This document shows, piece by piece, positions 9,477 through 18,261 of a stretch of DNA of 64,000 nt. How positions within the stretch are numbered: position 1 is the first letter of the stretch; every line of letters begins with the position of its first letter. Below the pieces are notes generated by a model that searched no databases, had not been told where the DNA came from, and worked only from the letters and a program-made list of their open reading frames with translations. The translations under genes were made by a program, and so were the position numbers. Source of the stretch: Xanthomonas sp. SI (GTDB taxonomy: Bacteria; Pseudomonadota; Gammaproteobacteria; Xanthomonadales; Xanthomonadaceae); contig NZ_CP051261.1 of assembly GCF_014236855.1 (NCBI RefSeq), forward strand, positions 1,488,001 to 1,552,000. Direction: 5' to 3'.

Positions 9477-9516
9477 AAAAAAAGGGCGCGCCACCGTGGA
9501 GGGTCGGTGGCGCGCC
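9477..9516 (-). terminator. Intrinsic terminator between receptor and glycosidase genes
   Basis: A perfect 12-bp stem (GGCGCGCCACCG at 9485-9496 with CGGTGGCGCGCC at 9505-9516) is followed on the minus strand by C and seven T residues (9477-9483). It lies 9 nt after the TBDR stop and 55 nt before the GH29 start. Confidence 0.9.
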
Positions 9517-9525
9517 AGTCCTACA

Positions 9526-12144
9526 TCAGAACTTGAAGTTCAGCTGCGCCTGGTAGCCGCGGCCGTTCTTGTACATGCCGATCGGCGCGTACTTGACCTC
9601 GTTGTACCAGTAGTACGTGGAGTCGAGCAGGTTGGTGGCGCTGACGCTGACGCTCATCCAGTCGTTGATCTCGTACGAGGCGGTCAGGTCCAGCTGCTTG
9701 TACTCGTCGGTGAACACGTTCGAGTCCAGGCGGCCGATCTGGGTGAAGTACTTGGAGCGGTAGCTGTAGTTCACCCGCACCATCCACGGACCGTTTTCCC
9801 AGTACGGGATCACGTTGTAGGTGTTGCGCGACAGGTACGGCAGGTTCAGGCCGTCCTCGGAGCTGGACTCGGCGTAGGTGTAGTTCGCCTGCAGGCCGAA
9901 GCCGTAGCCGAACGCCTGCTGGTAGTTCAGCGACGCGCCCTTGACCTTGGCGCCGGTGGCGTTGATCGGGCGGGTCACGCTGTACGGCTGGTTGACGATG
10001 CCGTTGGTCGGGTCGCTGAGGATCTCCGTGGTCGTGGTGCTGACGATGTAGGAGCTGATGTCGCGATAGAACACTTCGGCCGACAGCATGCTGGACGGAG
10101 CGAAGTACCATTCGGCGGCCAGATCGTAGTTGGTCGACTCGTACGGCTTCAGGTCCGGGTTGCCGCCGCTGGCGGTCAGGTCGCCGCTGGTGCTGTTGAG
10201 CGAGAACGAACCGGCCAGGTCGCTGTAGCGCGGGCGTGCCATCACCTTGGCCGCGGAGAAGCGCAGCACCTTGGTGTCGTCCAGGTCATAGGCGATGTTG
10301 AAGCTGGGCAGCGGCTTCTTGTACTCGTTGCTGACCTGCTGGAACGCGTAGGTCGTGCCGCCATCGCTGGTCTGGTAGTACTGCGACTTGTCCTTGGTGT
10401 CGGCGTAGCGCAGGCCGACGTTGCCGCGGAACTTGCCGGCTTCGAAGTTCATCTGCGCGTACAGGTCGCTGGTGATTTCCTTGACGTCGTAGATCTGGCC
10501 GAACTTGGGCGTCAGCGCCGCCTGCGGCAGCCCCTTCAGATAGTCCAGCACCGAGTTGAGGTTGGCGGTCGGCCAGTTGACCAGGTCGCCGCTTGCGCCC
10601 AGGCCGTCGTACAGGCCGCCCGGCGTGGTGCCCGGGTTGAAGCCGGTCAGCAGCACGTCCTGGTTGGCGAAGATCGCGTTGCCGCGCGAGTTCTGGCCGT
10701 TGTCGTGGTTGATGTACTTGTAGCCCACCAGCACCTTGTTGAACGGGCCCCATTGCAGATCGCGGGCCGCATCGAACTGGAAGTACTTTTCCTTGTCCTC
10801 GGTGGTGGTGTACTCGAGGCCGCCGGCCTGCTGGCCGGAGGCCAGGCCCCAGTTGGACGCGCTGTTGTTGTCGTAGGTGACGCCGGTGTGGCTGCCGTCG
10901 TAGTTGAAGTTGTAGCCGCCGTCCTGCAGCAGGAACTTCATCAGGTACTCGGGATTCTTGCCGCCGGTGGCCTTGGTGGTGCCGGCCTGGGTGGTGAACA
11001 CCCAGTTGTCGCCGTACCAGTCGTGGCGCAGGTTCACGCTCTTGGTGGTGACGGTGCTTTCGCGGTAATTGGTGTCGAGCTGGGCGTAGGGCTGGCCGGC
11101 GGCGCCGTCGGTGACGGTGCCGGAGGTGATGTAGCCGTTCTGCACGTTGGCGCTGGTGACTTTCTTCAGATCGTCGTTGCAGGCCGGACAGACGTAGCGC
11201 GATTCGCTGAAGTTGTTGTACTTGCCCTTGATGTAGATGCCGGTCAGGTTGAACTCGTTCTGCTCGTTCGGCTTCCACTGCAGCGCGCCCTGCAGGCCGT
11301 TGCGCTCGCGGGTCTGCTGGAAGTAGGCGCTGTTGATGCCGGCCGGCACCTTGGCGGTAGCAACGTTACCACCGTCGCCCGTGATATTGGCGGTGGCGGG
11401 GATGTTGGCGCCGGTGGTGTAGCCGAAGAACTCGATGCCGGCGCGCGAGATGTCCTGCTTGTCGTGGGTGGCGGAGATCAACGCGCCGAAGGTCTCGTCG
11501 TCGTTCTTCCAGCTCCACAGCGCCGAGCCGCGCGGGTTGCCTTCTTCCGAGCGGTCGTTGTAGTTGTAGCCGACCGAGCCGCGGATGGTGTTCTTCGGCA
11601 GGTCCAGCGGCTTGCGGGTGTGCACGATCACGGTGCCGCCGATCGAGCCTTCGTCGATGCGCGCTTCCGGGGTCTTGTAGACCTCCATCAGGCCGATGAT
11701 TTCCGGCGACAGCAGGGTGTAGTTGAAGGTACGGCCGCTGGTGTCGGACGGGTTGCCGCCCCAGTCGCCCGAGGCGATGGTCTGGCCGTTGAGCAGCACG
11801 CGGTTCAGCGCCGGATCGGTGCCGTTGATGCTGACCTTCTCGCCTTCGCCGAACTGGCGGTCCACGCTGATGCCCGGCAGGTGCGCCAGCGACTCGGCGG
11901 CATTGGTGTCCGGGAACTTGCCGATGTCCTCGGCGCTGATCGCGTCGACGATGGAGTTGGCCGAGCGCTTGACCGCCTGGCTCTTCTCCAGCGAGGCGCG
12001 GTAGCCGGTGACGGTGATGGTGTCCAGTTCCTGGACGTTCTTCGACTCTGCGCCGGAAGCGGGTGCTTCCTGCGCCATAGCATTACCGGACAGGTACAGC
12101 GCGGCCATGATGCTGATGGCTAACGTGGTGGTGCGGCTATTCAT
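9526..12144 (-). CDS. TonB-dependent outer-membrane receptor of the glycan locus
   Basis: 872-residue TonB-dependent transporter. A signal peptide (about residues 1-24, ending GNAMAQ) is followed by a TonB-box-like segment (DTITVTGYRASLEKS), a plug domain with AEDIGKFPDTNAAESLAHLPG and EGEKVSINGTDPALNRVLL, and a 22-strand barrel ending in aromatic Phe (AQLNFKF). This subfamily in Xanthomonas imports oligosaccharides. Its place directly upstream of fucosidase, hexosaminidase and mannosidase genes suggests import of GlcNAc-containing N-glycan fragments; X. campestris names four such transporters nixA-nixD, but which one this corresponds to cannot be told here. It is followed by a strong terminator. 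A near-identical plug occurs in the second receptor at 14416-17034. Confidence 0.93.
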   Translation of the reverse strand: MNSRTTTLAISIMAALYLSGNAMAQEAPASGAESKNVQELDTITVTGYRASLEKSQAVKRSANSIVDAISAEDIGKFPDTNAAESLAHLPGISVDRQFGEGEKVSINGTDPALNRVLLNGQTIASGDWGGNPSDTSGRTFNYTLLSPEIIGLMEVYKTPEARIDEGSIGGTVIVHTRKPLDLPKNTIRGSVGYNYNDRSEEGNPRGSALWSWKNDDETFGALISATHDKQDISRAGIEFFGYTTGANIPATANITGDGGNVATAKVPAGINSAYFQQTRERNGLQGALQWKPNEQNEFNLTGIYIKGKYNNFSESRYVCPACNDDLKKVTSANVQNGYITSGTVTDGAAGQPYAQLDTNYRESTVTTKSVNLRHDWYGDNWVFTTQAGTTKATGGKNPEYLMKFLLQDGGYNFNYDGSHTGVTYDNNSASNWGLASGQQAGGLEYTTTEDKEKYFQFDAARDLQWGPFNKVLVGYKYINHDNGQNSRGNAIFANQDVLLTGFNPGTTPGGLYDGLGASGDLVNWPTANLNSVLDYLKGLPQAALTPKFGQIYDVKEITSDLYAQMNFEAGKFRGNVGLRYADTKDKSQYYQTSDGGTTYAFQQVSNEYKKPLPSFNIAYDLDDTKVLRFSAAKVMARPRYSDLAGSFSLNSTSGDLTASGGNPDLKPYESTNYDLAAEWYFAPSSMLSAEVFYRDISSYIVSTTTTEILSDPTNGIVNQPYSVTRPINATGAKVKGASLNYQQAFGYGFGLQANYTYAESSSEDGLNLPYLSRNTYNVIPYWENGPWMVRVNYSYRSKYFTQIGRLDSNVFTDEYKQLDLTASYEINDWMSVSVSATNLLDSTYYWYNEVKYAPIGMYKNGRGYQAQLNFKF

Positions 12145-12580
12145 TGGCTAAACCTCTGGGTTAGTACATGGGCATGAGGTGCCAACCGATGTTCCGGCGT
12201 GCTGGCCGCTGCCCGGCCTGTTGATTGCGCGGCACCTTGCGGTGGTTGCGCGTATCGCGTTTCGGTGCGCGTCGTCCGGTCGTTGACGCGGAAGTAGCCG
12301 GCCGGCGGCACCGAGGGCGCCGGTCCTTCCTTGTTTCCTGTTGAGTGACAACCAAATCCAGCAAAACCGTGCAAGGTGCAGTTGCCTGATGCGCGGGCGG
12401 GAGTCCCCCCGTTCCGTGCACCGGCGTTGGAGCCGTTTGCCTTCGTTGCGGGCCGCGGCCAGCGAACCTGCTGGCGCGGCCCTGCCAGGCACTGGATCGC
12501 GATGCACCGCTGTCCCGTGTCCCTGAACGAGGCGTGTCTTGAAGATGTAAAACTTGTATGCGACCGAGTCTGGTATAGCG

Positions 12581-12596
12581 TTGACAGCGTTGTCAA
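12581..12596. promoter_or_regulatory. LacI-type operator 1
   Basis: TTGACAGCGTTGTCAA: half-sites TTGACA and TGTCAA around a central GCGT. It differs from operator 2 at one central position. It lies about 440 nt upstream of the receptor start codon, on the side of the receptor promoter. In X. campestris the GlcNAc system is controlled by LacI-family repressors (NagR, NagQ); assignment to one of them is inference. Confidence 0.65.
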
Positions 12597-12952
12597 CACT
12601 TACTTCACGGTATTTTGACAATTCTCGGCACGGATGCGACGGCAGGTGCCGAAGATGAATCCGCTTAGTTTCCTGTACGCTGCGTAGGTGCTTGTGCGGG
12701 AAAGGAAATCCACGCTGAGAACAAGGCCGGGTGGCGCGTTCGCGACTGCCTGCGCGCTGGGCTGCGACGCGCAACAGCACGACCTGCATCCCAGAATTTG
12801 TGCATTGCGGCGAATTTTCGCACGCCGTTTGTACCGGCTTTCGGGCGTTCCATCGGCAATGTCGGTGTCCTGTCGGAATAGCGCGACGAATCGGCCGCGA
12901 TGGCTTATCGTGGAAGCAGTGACGGTAGAGCGACATTTGGGTGAATTTCATC

Positions 12953-12968
12953 TTGACAACGTTGTCAA
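12953..12968. promoter_or_regulatory. LacI-type operator 2, overlapping a -35 element
   Basis: TTGACAACGTTGTCAA is a perfect 16-bp palindrome, extended to 18 bp by flanking C and G. The left arm is itself a consensus -35 TTGACA, with a weak -10 candidate TGAAAC 17 nt downstream (12976-12981), so a bound repressor would block the kinase promoter. It ends 69 nt before the kinase start codon. Confidence 0.7.
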
Positions 12969-13037
12969 GGTGGTCTGAAACTCGATCGATCAACAGGCCC
13001 CATCGGCTGCGCCCTGTGGGGCGCAACGGGAGAATAC

Positions 13038-14060
13038 GTGTCCGCAAGCAGTTCACCAGTGGCAGCGGCCGGACCGCGCGCCGAGCCTTTCATCGCCGCC
13101 GACGTCGGCGGTACCCATGTGCGTATCGGCCTGGTGTCGCGCGGCGACGCCAGCGACAGCGTGCAGACGGTCAAGGTGCTGGACTATCGCAAGTACCGCT
13201 GCGCCGACTATCCGGGCCTGACCGAGATCATTGGCGAATTCCTGTCCGGCGTGCCGGGTCCGGCGCCGACCCGTGGCGTGATCGCCAGCGCCGGCTATGC
13301 GCTGGAAGACGGCAGGGTGATCACCACCAATCTGCCGTGGAGCCTGTCGCCGCCGGAGATCCGCGAGCGGCTGGGCATGCAGGCGCTGCACCTGGTCAAC
13401 GATTTCGAAGCGGTGGCCTATGCGGCCTCGTCGATGGATGCCAGCGAAGTGTTGCATCTGACCGGCCCGCGCAAGGCGCAGCGCGGACCGGCGCTGGTCA
13501 TCGGCCCGGGCACAGGGCTCGGCGCGGCGGTGTGGATTCCGACCAATGGCGGCGCCGTCGTGCTGGCCACCGAAGCCGGACACGCGGCCTTGCCGATCGG
13601 CAATGAACTGGAGATGGCGATCGCGCAGCGGCTGCTGCGCACGCGCAGCTATGTGCCGGTGGAACACCTGCTGTCCGGTCCCGGCCTGCTCAATCTCTAT
13701 AAGGTGTTGTGCGAGCTGCACGATGTCGCGCCGGCGCATGCCGCGCCCAGCGAGGTCACCGCGGCGGCGCTGGCCGGCAACGATCCGCTGGCGCACGAAG
13801 CGCTGTCGGCGTTCTGCGGCCTGCTCGGCAGCGTGGTCGGCGACATGGCGCTGCTGTACGGCATCCAGAGCGGCATCTACCTGGCCGGCGGCTTCCTGCC
13901 GCAGATCGGCGAGTTCCTGGCCGCCAGCAGCTTCGTCGAGCGCTATTTGAACAAGGGCGCGATGCGTCCGGCGCTGGAGCAGATCCCGGTGAAGCTGGTG
14001 GAGCACGGCCAGCTCGGGGTGATCGGCGCGGCGAACTGGTTCTTGCAGCAGCAGCGCTAG
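13038..14060 (+). CDS. glk: Glucokinase-family sugar kinase (possibly acts on GlcNAc)
   Basis: 340-residue kinase of the bacterial glucokinase family, phosphorylating an imported hexose with ATP in the cytoplasm. The N-terminal phosphate-binding motif AADVGGTHVRIG (Asp22) is present, LVNDFEA carries the predicted catalytic base Asp122, and GPGTGLGAAVW is the second nucleotide-binding motif. The start is GTG at 13038 with CGGGAGA upstream. It is divergent from the receptor of the glycan locus and has a LacI-type operator in its promoter. Context therefore suggests it may phosphorylate GlcNAc or mannose released from N-glycans rather than act as the general glucokinase; sequence alone cannot decide substrate. 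Confidence 0.85.
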   Translation: MSASSSPVAAAGPRAEPFIAADVGGTHVRIGLVSRGDASDSVQTVKVLDYRKYRCADYPGLTEIIGEFLSGVPGPAPTRGVIASAGYALEDGRVITTNLPWSLSPPEIRERLGMQALHLVNDFEAVAYAASSMDASEVLHLTGPRKAQRGPALVIGPGTGLGAAVWIPTNGGAVVLATEAGHAALPIGNELEMAIAQRLLRTRSYVPVEHLLSGPGLLNLYKVLCELHDVAPAHAAPSEVTAAALAGNDPLAHEALSAFCGLLGSVVGDMALLYGIQSGIYLAGGFLPQIGEFLAASSFVERYLNKGAMRPALEQIPVKLVEHGQLGVIGAANWFLQQQR

Positions 14061-14210
14061 CGCTCGCGGCGCGCGGGCTGCGTTGGCGAGATGGGAACAT
14101 GGCATCGCGGCGCGCGGCGTGTCGGGGATCGTCCGTCGCCGCTGAAAGGACCCTGTAAAACCTCGCGTCCGGAATCGGTGCGATAGGGCATCATCGGCGT
14201 TGCCGTTCTC

Positions 14211-14282
14211 CTGTCGCGGCTGAAGCCGCTCCTACAGGAGCGAGCGGTGCGGCTTCTGTAGGAGCGGCTTCAGCCGCGACAG
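14211..14282. repeat. Perfect 27-nt inverted repeat pair between convergent genes
   Basis: Two copies of the extragenic repeat (14211-14237 and 14256-14282) face each other as a perfect 27-bp inverted repeat around an 18-nt loop. It sits in the 355-nt gap between the convergent kinase and second receptor genes, where the RNA hairpin could end transcription from both sides. The same gap also has a 9-bp stem-loop at 14383-14405 without a U-tract, just after the receptor stop. Confidence 0.85.
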
Positions 14283-14415
14283 AAAGACGAAGCGGTCGCG
14301 AAGCCGCCGGTAGCGACCGCAAGCGCCGTCGCAGCGACGTTCGCTGGTGCCGCCCGCGGAGCGCCGATGCCTGCGACAACAGCGGCGGCCCGTGCGGCCG
14401 CCGCCATCGCCGCGG

Positions 14416-17034
14416 TTATAGCGTGAAGTGCACGCTGAGCATGTAGCCGCGCCCGTTCTTGTACAGATAGTAGGGCTGGCTCTCCTGGCCGACGTAGCTG
14501 TAGTAGGTCTCGTCGAGCAGGTTGGTGCCTTCCAGCTGCAGTTTGACCTTGTCGGTGATGGCGTAGGACACCGACGCATCGAGCTGGGTGAAGTCGTCGG
14601 TCATCTGGTTCGCGCCCAGGCGCCCGATCTGGGTGAAGTAGGCCGAGCGCCAGCCCAGGGTCAGCCGCGCCTCCCAGGGCCCTTTCTCGAAGTAGGGGCT
14701 GAGGTTGTAGCTGTTCTTGGAGTTGTAGGGCAGGTTGTAGTCGCCCTGGGTATCGGCCTTGGAGTAGGTGTAGTTCGCCGCCACGCCGAAGCCGCCGCCC
14801 AGTTCCTGCTGGTAGCTCAGCGACACGCCCTTGACCTTGGCCGCGCCGGAATTCTGCGGCAGCGTCACCTCGTAGATGTCCTCGCGGTTGTAGGTGTTGT
14901 TGTGCAGCGGTTGCTGCACCAGGGTCTGCAGGATGTAGTTGGAGATGTCGCGGTAGAACAGTTCGCCGGCGAGCACGCTGTTGGGCGCGAAATACCATTC
15001 CAGCGAGGCGCCGTAGTTGGTGGAGCGGTACGGATCCAGCGCCGGATTGCCGCTGCTGGCGGTGAGCTTGTTGTCGTCGGCGTTGACGTAGGGCGTGAGG
15101 TCGGCATAGCGCGGCCGCGCGATCACCTTGGCCGCGGCCACGCGCAGGATCAGCGCGTCGGACAGGTCGTAGGCGAAGTTAAGCGACGGCAGCCATTCGC
15201 CGTAGGACTTGTTGTAGCGCACCGGCGCATAGGCGCTGCCGTCGTACTGGTAGCCGCCGATCGCGTCGCGGGTGTTGACGTAGCGCACGCCGATGTTGCC
15301 GCGGTAGTTGTAGCCGGAAAAATCCGCCTGCAGATACGCGGCGCGGTTGCGCTCGACCACGTCGAAGCTGCTGCCGTAGCTGGGCGCGAGCGTATCGCTG
15401 CCGGGCAGGCCGCCGACGTAGTCCACCAGCGCGCCAGGGCTTTGCCGCGGCCAGTGGTGCATGTCGTCGCTGACCGACAGACCGTCCAGATAGCCGCCGG
15501 GCGTGCCGCCGCCATAGACCGCGGCCAGCGTGGTGTTCGGGTCGGCGGGGAAGCTGTCGTAGTACATGTCCTGCGCGGTGCTGTGGCGCGTGGCCTTGAC
15601 CCCGGCGCGCAGCTTGGTGATCGGCCCCCAGGCCACGTCGTGGTCGAAGTCCAGTTGCGCGTAGCGCTCCTTGTCCAGGTTTGGATAGCGGTTGACGGTG
15701 GCGCCTAGCACCGACATCGATTCCAGCGCCGACGGCGGCACCGCGTAGTCCACGCCGACGTTGCGGTGATCGATGGCGTAGTCGTAGCCGCCGTTGCCGC
15801 GGAAGGTGAGGCCGTAGATGCGATCGGCGCCGCCGGCCGAGCGGGTCGCGCCGACCTGGCCGGAGACGTTCCAGCCGTCGCCGTGCCAGTCGCCGCGCAG
15901 GGTGTTGCTGCTGGTCTTGACCGTGGTCTTGCGCACGTACGAATCGAGGATGGTTTCGGCGTTGTCGCCATAGGCGCCGGAGGTGGCGACGCCGTCGGTC
16001 ACGTCCAGCGCGGTGGCGTTGGCCGGCACGAAGTTGGCGTAGCGGCTCTGGTTGACGTTGTCGAAGGTCTCCTCGACGTACAGGCCGGTGTAGGTCAGCT
16101 CGAAGGCATCGTTCGGCTTCCACTGCAGCGAGCCGGTGACGCCGTCGCGCTTGCGGGTCTGGGTGAACAGTGCGCTGTTGATCGCGGTGGGGTAGACCCC
16201 TTGCTTGCCGGCGGCGACCGCGTCGGGGAAGCCGGCGTCCTGGATGTCGCTGTAGCCGAAGATCTCCACGCCGTCGCGGCGCAGTGAGCGCTCCGAATGC
16301 ATCACCGAGCCGAGTACGCCGAGCGTGCCGGCGTCGTTCTTCCAGTTGTACAGCAGCGAGGCGTTGGGCTTGCCGTCCTCGGAGCGGTCGTTGTAGCCGT
16401 AGCTCACGCTGCCGGTCAGCAGGTTCTTGTCCAGTTCCAGCGGCTTGCGCGTGTGCAGGATCACGGTGCCGCCCAGGCTGCCTTCGTCGATGCTGGCCTG
16501 CGGGCTCTTGTAGACCTCGGCGCTGCCGATCACTTCCGGCGCCAGCAGCGAGTAGTTGAACGAGCGGCTGTCCGGATTGTTCGGATCGCCGCCCCAACTG
16601 GTGGAGGCGATACTCTGGCCGTTGAGCAGCACCCGGTTCAGGGCCGGATCGGTGCCGAGGATCGAGACCTTCTCGCCCTCGCCGAACTGGCGATCGACGC
16701 TGACCCCGGGCAGGTGCGACAGCGATTCGGCGACGTTGGCGGCGGGAAACTTGCCGACGTCCTCGGCCGAGATCGCATCAACGATCGCATCGGCATTGCG
16801 CTTGATGTTGAGCGATTTCTGCAGGCTGGCGCGGTAGCCGGTGACCTTGACCGCATCCAGTTCCTGTACCGCCGCGGGCGCGGCTTGGTCGCTGGCGGCG
16901 GTGCCGCTGTCGGTCGCGGGCGCTGTCGCGGCGTCGTTCTGTGGCGGGGGGACTTGCTGGGCGAAGACGCTGGCCGGTGCGGCCAGCGCCGCGGCGATGG
17001 CGAAGGCCAGGGGAGCGAGGCGGGTGTGGTTCAA
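14416..17034 (-). CDS. Second TonB-dependent receptor, paralogue of the first
   Basis: TonB-dependent transporter with signal peptide (PLAFAIAAALAAPASVFAQ), TonB-box-like DAVKVTGYRASLQKS, plug with AEDVGKFPAANVAESLSHLPG-type sequence, and barrel ending MLSVHFTL. I place the start at TTG 17034: CGGAGACC stands about 9 nt upstream and the signal peptide begins right after it. The frame is open to 17229, but that extension is Pro/Arg-rich and has no export signal. With this start both receptors are exactly 872 residues, and their plugs are nearly identical, which points to duplication around the kinase gene. It likely imports a related glycan. Confidence 0.88.
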   Translation of the reverse strand: MNHTRLAPLAFAIAAALAAPASVFAQQVPPPQNDAATAPATDSGTAASDQAAPAAVQELDAVKVTGYRASLQKSLNIKRNADAIVDAISAEDVGKFPAANVAESLSHLPGVSVDRQFGEGEKVSILGTDPALNRVLLNGQSIASTSWGGDPNNPDSRSFNYSLLAPEVIGSAEVYKSPQASIDEGSLGGTVILHTRKPLELDKNLLTGSVSYGYNDRSEDGKPNASLLYNWKNDAGTLGVLGSVMHSERSLRRDGVEIFGYSDIQDAGFPDAVAAGKQGVYPTAINSALFTQTRKRDGVTGSLQWKPNDAFELTYTGLYVEETFDNVNQSRYANFVPANATALDVTDGVATSGAYGDNAETILDSYVRKTTVKTSSNTLRGDWHGDGWNVSGQVGATRSAGGADRIYGLTFRGNGGYDYAIDHRNVGVDYAVPPSALESMSVLGATVNRYPNLDKERYAQLDFDHDVAWGPITKLRAGVKATRHSTAQDMYYDSFPADPNTTLAAVYGGGTPGGYLDGLSVSDDMHHWPRQSPGALVDYVGGLPGSDTLAPSYGSSFDVVERNRAAYLQADFSGYNYRGNIGVRYVNTRDAIGGYQYDGSAYAPVRYNKSYGEWLPSLNFAYDLSDALILRVAAAKVIARPRYADLTPYVNADDNKLTASSGNPALDPYRSTNYGASLEWYFAPNSVLAGELFYRDISNYILQTLVQQPLHNNTYNREDIYEVTLPQNSGAAKVKGVSLSYQQELGGGFGVAANYTYSKADTQGDYNLPYNSKNSYNLSPYFEKGPWEARLTLGWRSAYFTQIGRLGANQMTDDFTQLDASVSYAITDKVKLQLEGTNLLDETYYSYVGQESQPYYLYKNGRGYMLSVHFTL

Positions 17035-17529
17035 GCGGGCGGTCTCCGAAAGGTGCGCAGGACGCGAAAGGCCCGCCGGCGTGGCGGCAGGCAAGTGATG
17101 CCCTCGGCCCGGATGCGGCGCGATGGGCGAATGGAAAACAAGGGCGGGCCGTGCATGCCGCCGAGTGGCGGAGACGGCGTATCGGGATCGGCATCGGCGC
17201 TGTGGTGCGTGCCGGCGGGCGCGCCGCACATGGGCGCGGCAGCGGCGGATGGCGCACGCGGCTGCGCGTGCGTGGGTTGTGCGGACCGGCGGCCATGCGC
17301 TGGCGGGCCGTGTCGTTCGTTGCGCCGGTTCAAGCCGGAAGCACCCCGCGCGATGGCTCAGGAGCGCCGACTGTGTCGCGCTTGTCCTTCGTTGTCAACG
17401 CGCGTTGCGGTTAAATAATCGCTAAGAAAAGCGCTGTTTTAAAGGTGAAATCGACAATTCGCGCGGCTTCGGTAGCACCGTCGCAGCACGCCTGCGGTCA
17501 ACGATGTCTACGCGATTGCGTGCGCCGGT
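17035..17529. other. Gap upstream of the second receptor
   Basis: 495 nt with no supportable gene. Read on the minus strand it has an AT-richer patch (17400-17455) and GTTGACAACG (17390-17399), which equals the left half of the perfect operator at 12953-12968; the opposite arm is degenerate. This may be a weak operator or a -35 box for the receptor. Confidence 0.4.
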
Positions 17530-18261
17530 TCACAGGTCGCCGCAGCGCGCCTGCAATGCCGCGATCGCGGCCAGGCCGGCGGTCTCGGTGCGCAGGATAC
17601 GCGGTCCCAGGCGCAGGCCGGCGAAGCCGGCGGCGTGCAGCGCGGCGCGGTCGCGCGGCGACCAGCCGCCCTCCGGGCCGATCGCGATCGTCGCCGCGTT
17701 GCTGGCGATGTCCAGCGTGCGCAGCCGGTGTTCGCCTTGCGGATCCAGGGTGAGCTTCAGCTGCGTGCCGGCCACCGCAGCGGCGGCGTCGGCCAGCGCC
17801 AGCGGCGCGGCCAGGCTGGGCACGCGCGCGCGGCCGGACTGTTCGCAGGCCGAGACCACGACGCTGCGCCAGTGCGCCACGCGCTTGTCGGTGCGTGCCG
17901 CATCCAGCTTCACCTCGGTGCGCTCGGCCCACACCGGCACGATCGCGGCCACGCCCAGTTCGGTCGCCTTCTGCAGGATCAGGTCCATCTTCTCGCCGCG
18001 CGCCACGCCCTGCAGCAGGGTGATCGCCAGCGGCGATTCGTTGTCCGCCGGCTGCGCCGCACCGATCCGCGCGCTGGCGCCGCGCTTGCCGACCTGCAGC
18101 AGTTCGGCGTCGTAGTCGCAGCCGTCGCCGTTGAACAGCACGCAGCGGTCGCCTTCGCGCAGCCGCAGCACGCGCAGCAGATGCCCGGCGACGTCCTCGG
18201 GCAGCACCACGTCCTCGCCTTCGCGCAACGGCAGCTCGACATGGCAGCGGGTCAGGCGCAT
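17530..18261 (-). CDS. rsmE: 16S rRNA (uracil-1498-N3)-methyltransferase RsmE
   Basis: 243-residue SPOUT-class methyltransferase that methylates U1498 of 16S rRNA. An N-terminal PUA-like domain (LPLREGEDVVLPEDVAGHLL, LREGDRCVLFNGDG) is followed by the knotted SAM-binding domain with LLQGVARGEKMDLILQKATE, VVVSACEQSGR, IAIGPEGGWSPRD and LGPRILRTETA. These motifs are diagnostic, and the length is normal. The ATG at 18261 overlaps the last 10 nt of bioA, so the two genes are probably translated from one message. Confidence 0.95.
   Translation of the reverse strand: MRLTRCHVELPLREGEDVVLPEDVAGHLLRVLRLREGDRCVLFNGDGCDYDAELLQVGKRGASARIGAAQPADNESPLAITLLQGVARGEKMDLILQKATELGVAAIVPVWAERTEVKLDAARTDKRVAHWRSVVVSACEQSGRARVPSLAAPLALADAAAAVAGTQLKLTLDPQGEHRLRTLDIASNAATIAIGPEGGWSPRDRAALHAAGFAGLRLGPRILRTETAGLAAIAALQARCGDL

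Larger units (their letters stand above)
12145..13037. promoter_or_regulatory. Divergent control region between receptor and sugar kinase
   Basis: 893 nt with no convincing gene; the open frames here show no family features. It holds two LacI-type palindromes (12581-12596, 12953-12968) and an AT-richer patch around 12541-12630 with an extra half-site-like TTTTGACAATT (12616-12626). The receptor would have a leader of about 400 nt if transcribed from near the first palindrome. The kinase start has CGGGAGA upstream (about 13027-13033). Confidence 0.6.

Noticed and set aside
12141-12599. 152-codon minus-strand frame upstream of the first receptor
   Set aside because: Composition is non-coding-like, it begins inside operator 1 and overlaps the receptor start; more likely the receptor leader.
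17035-17229. N-terminal extension of the second receptor to 17229
   Set aside because: The extension has no export signal and would bury the clear signal peptide; TTG 17034 has a good ribosome site.
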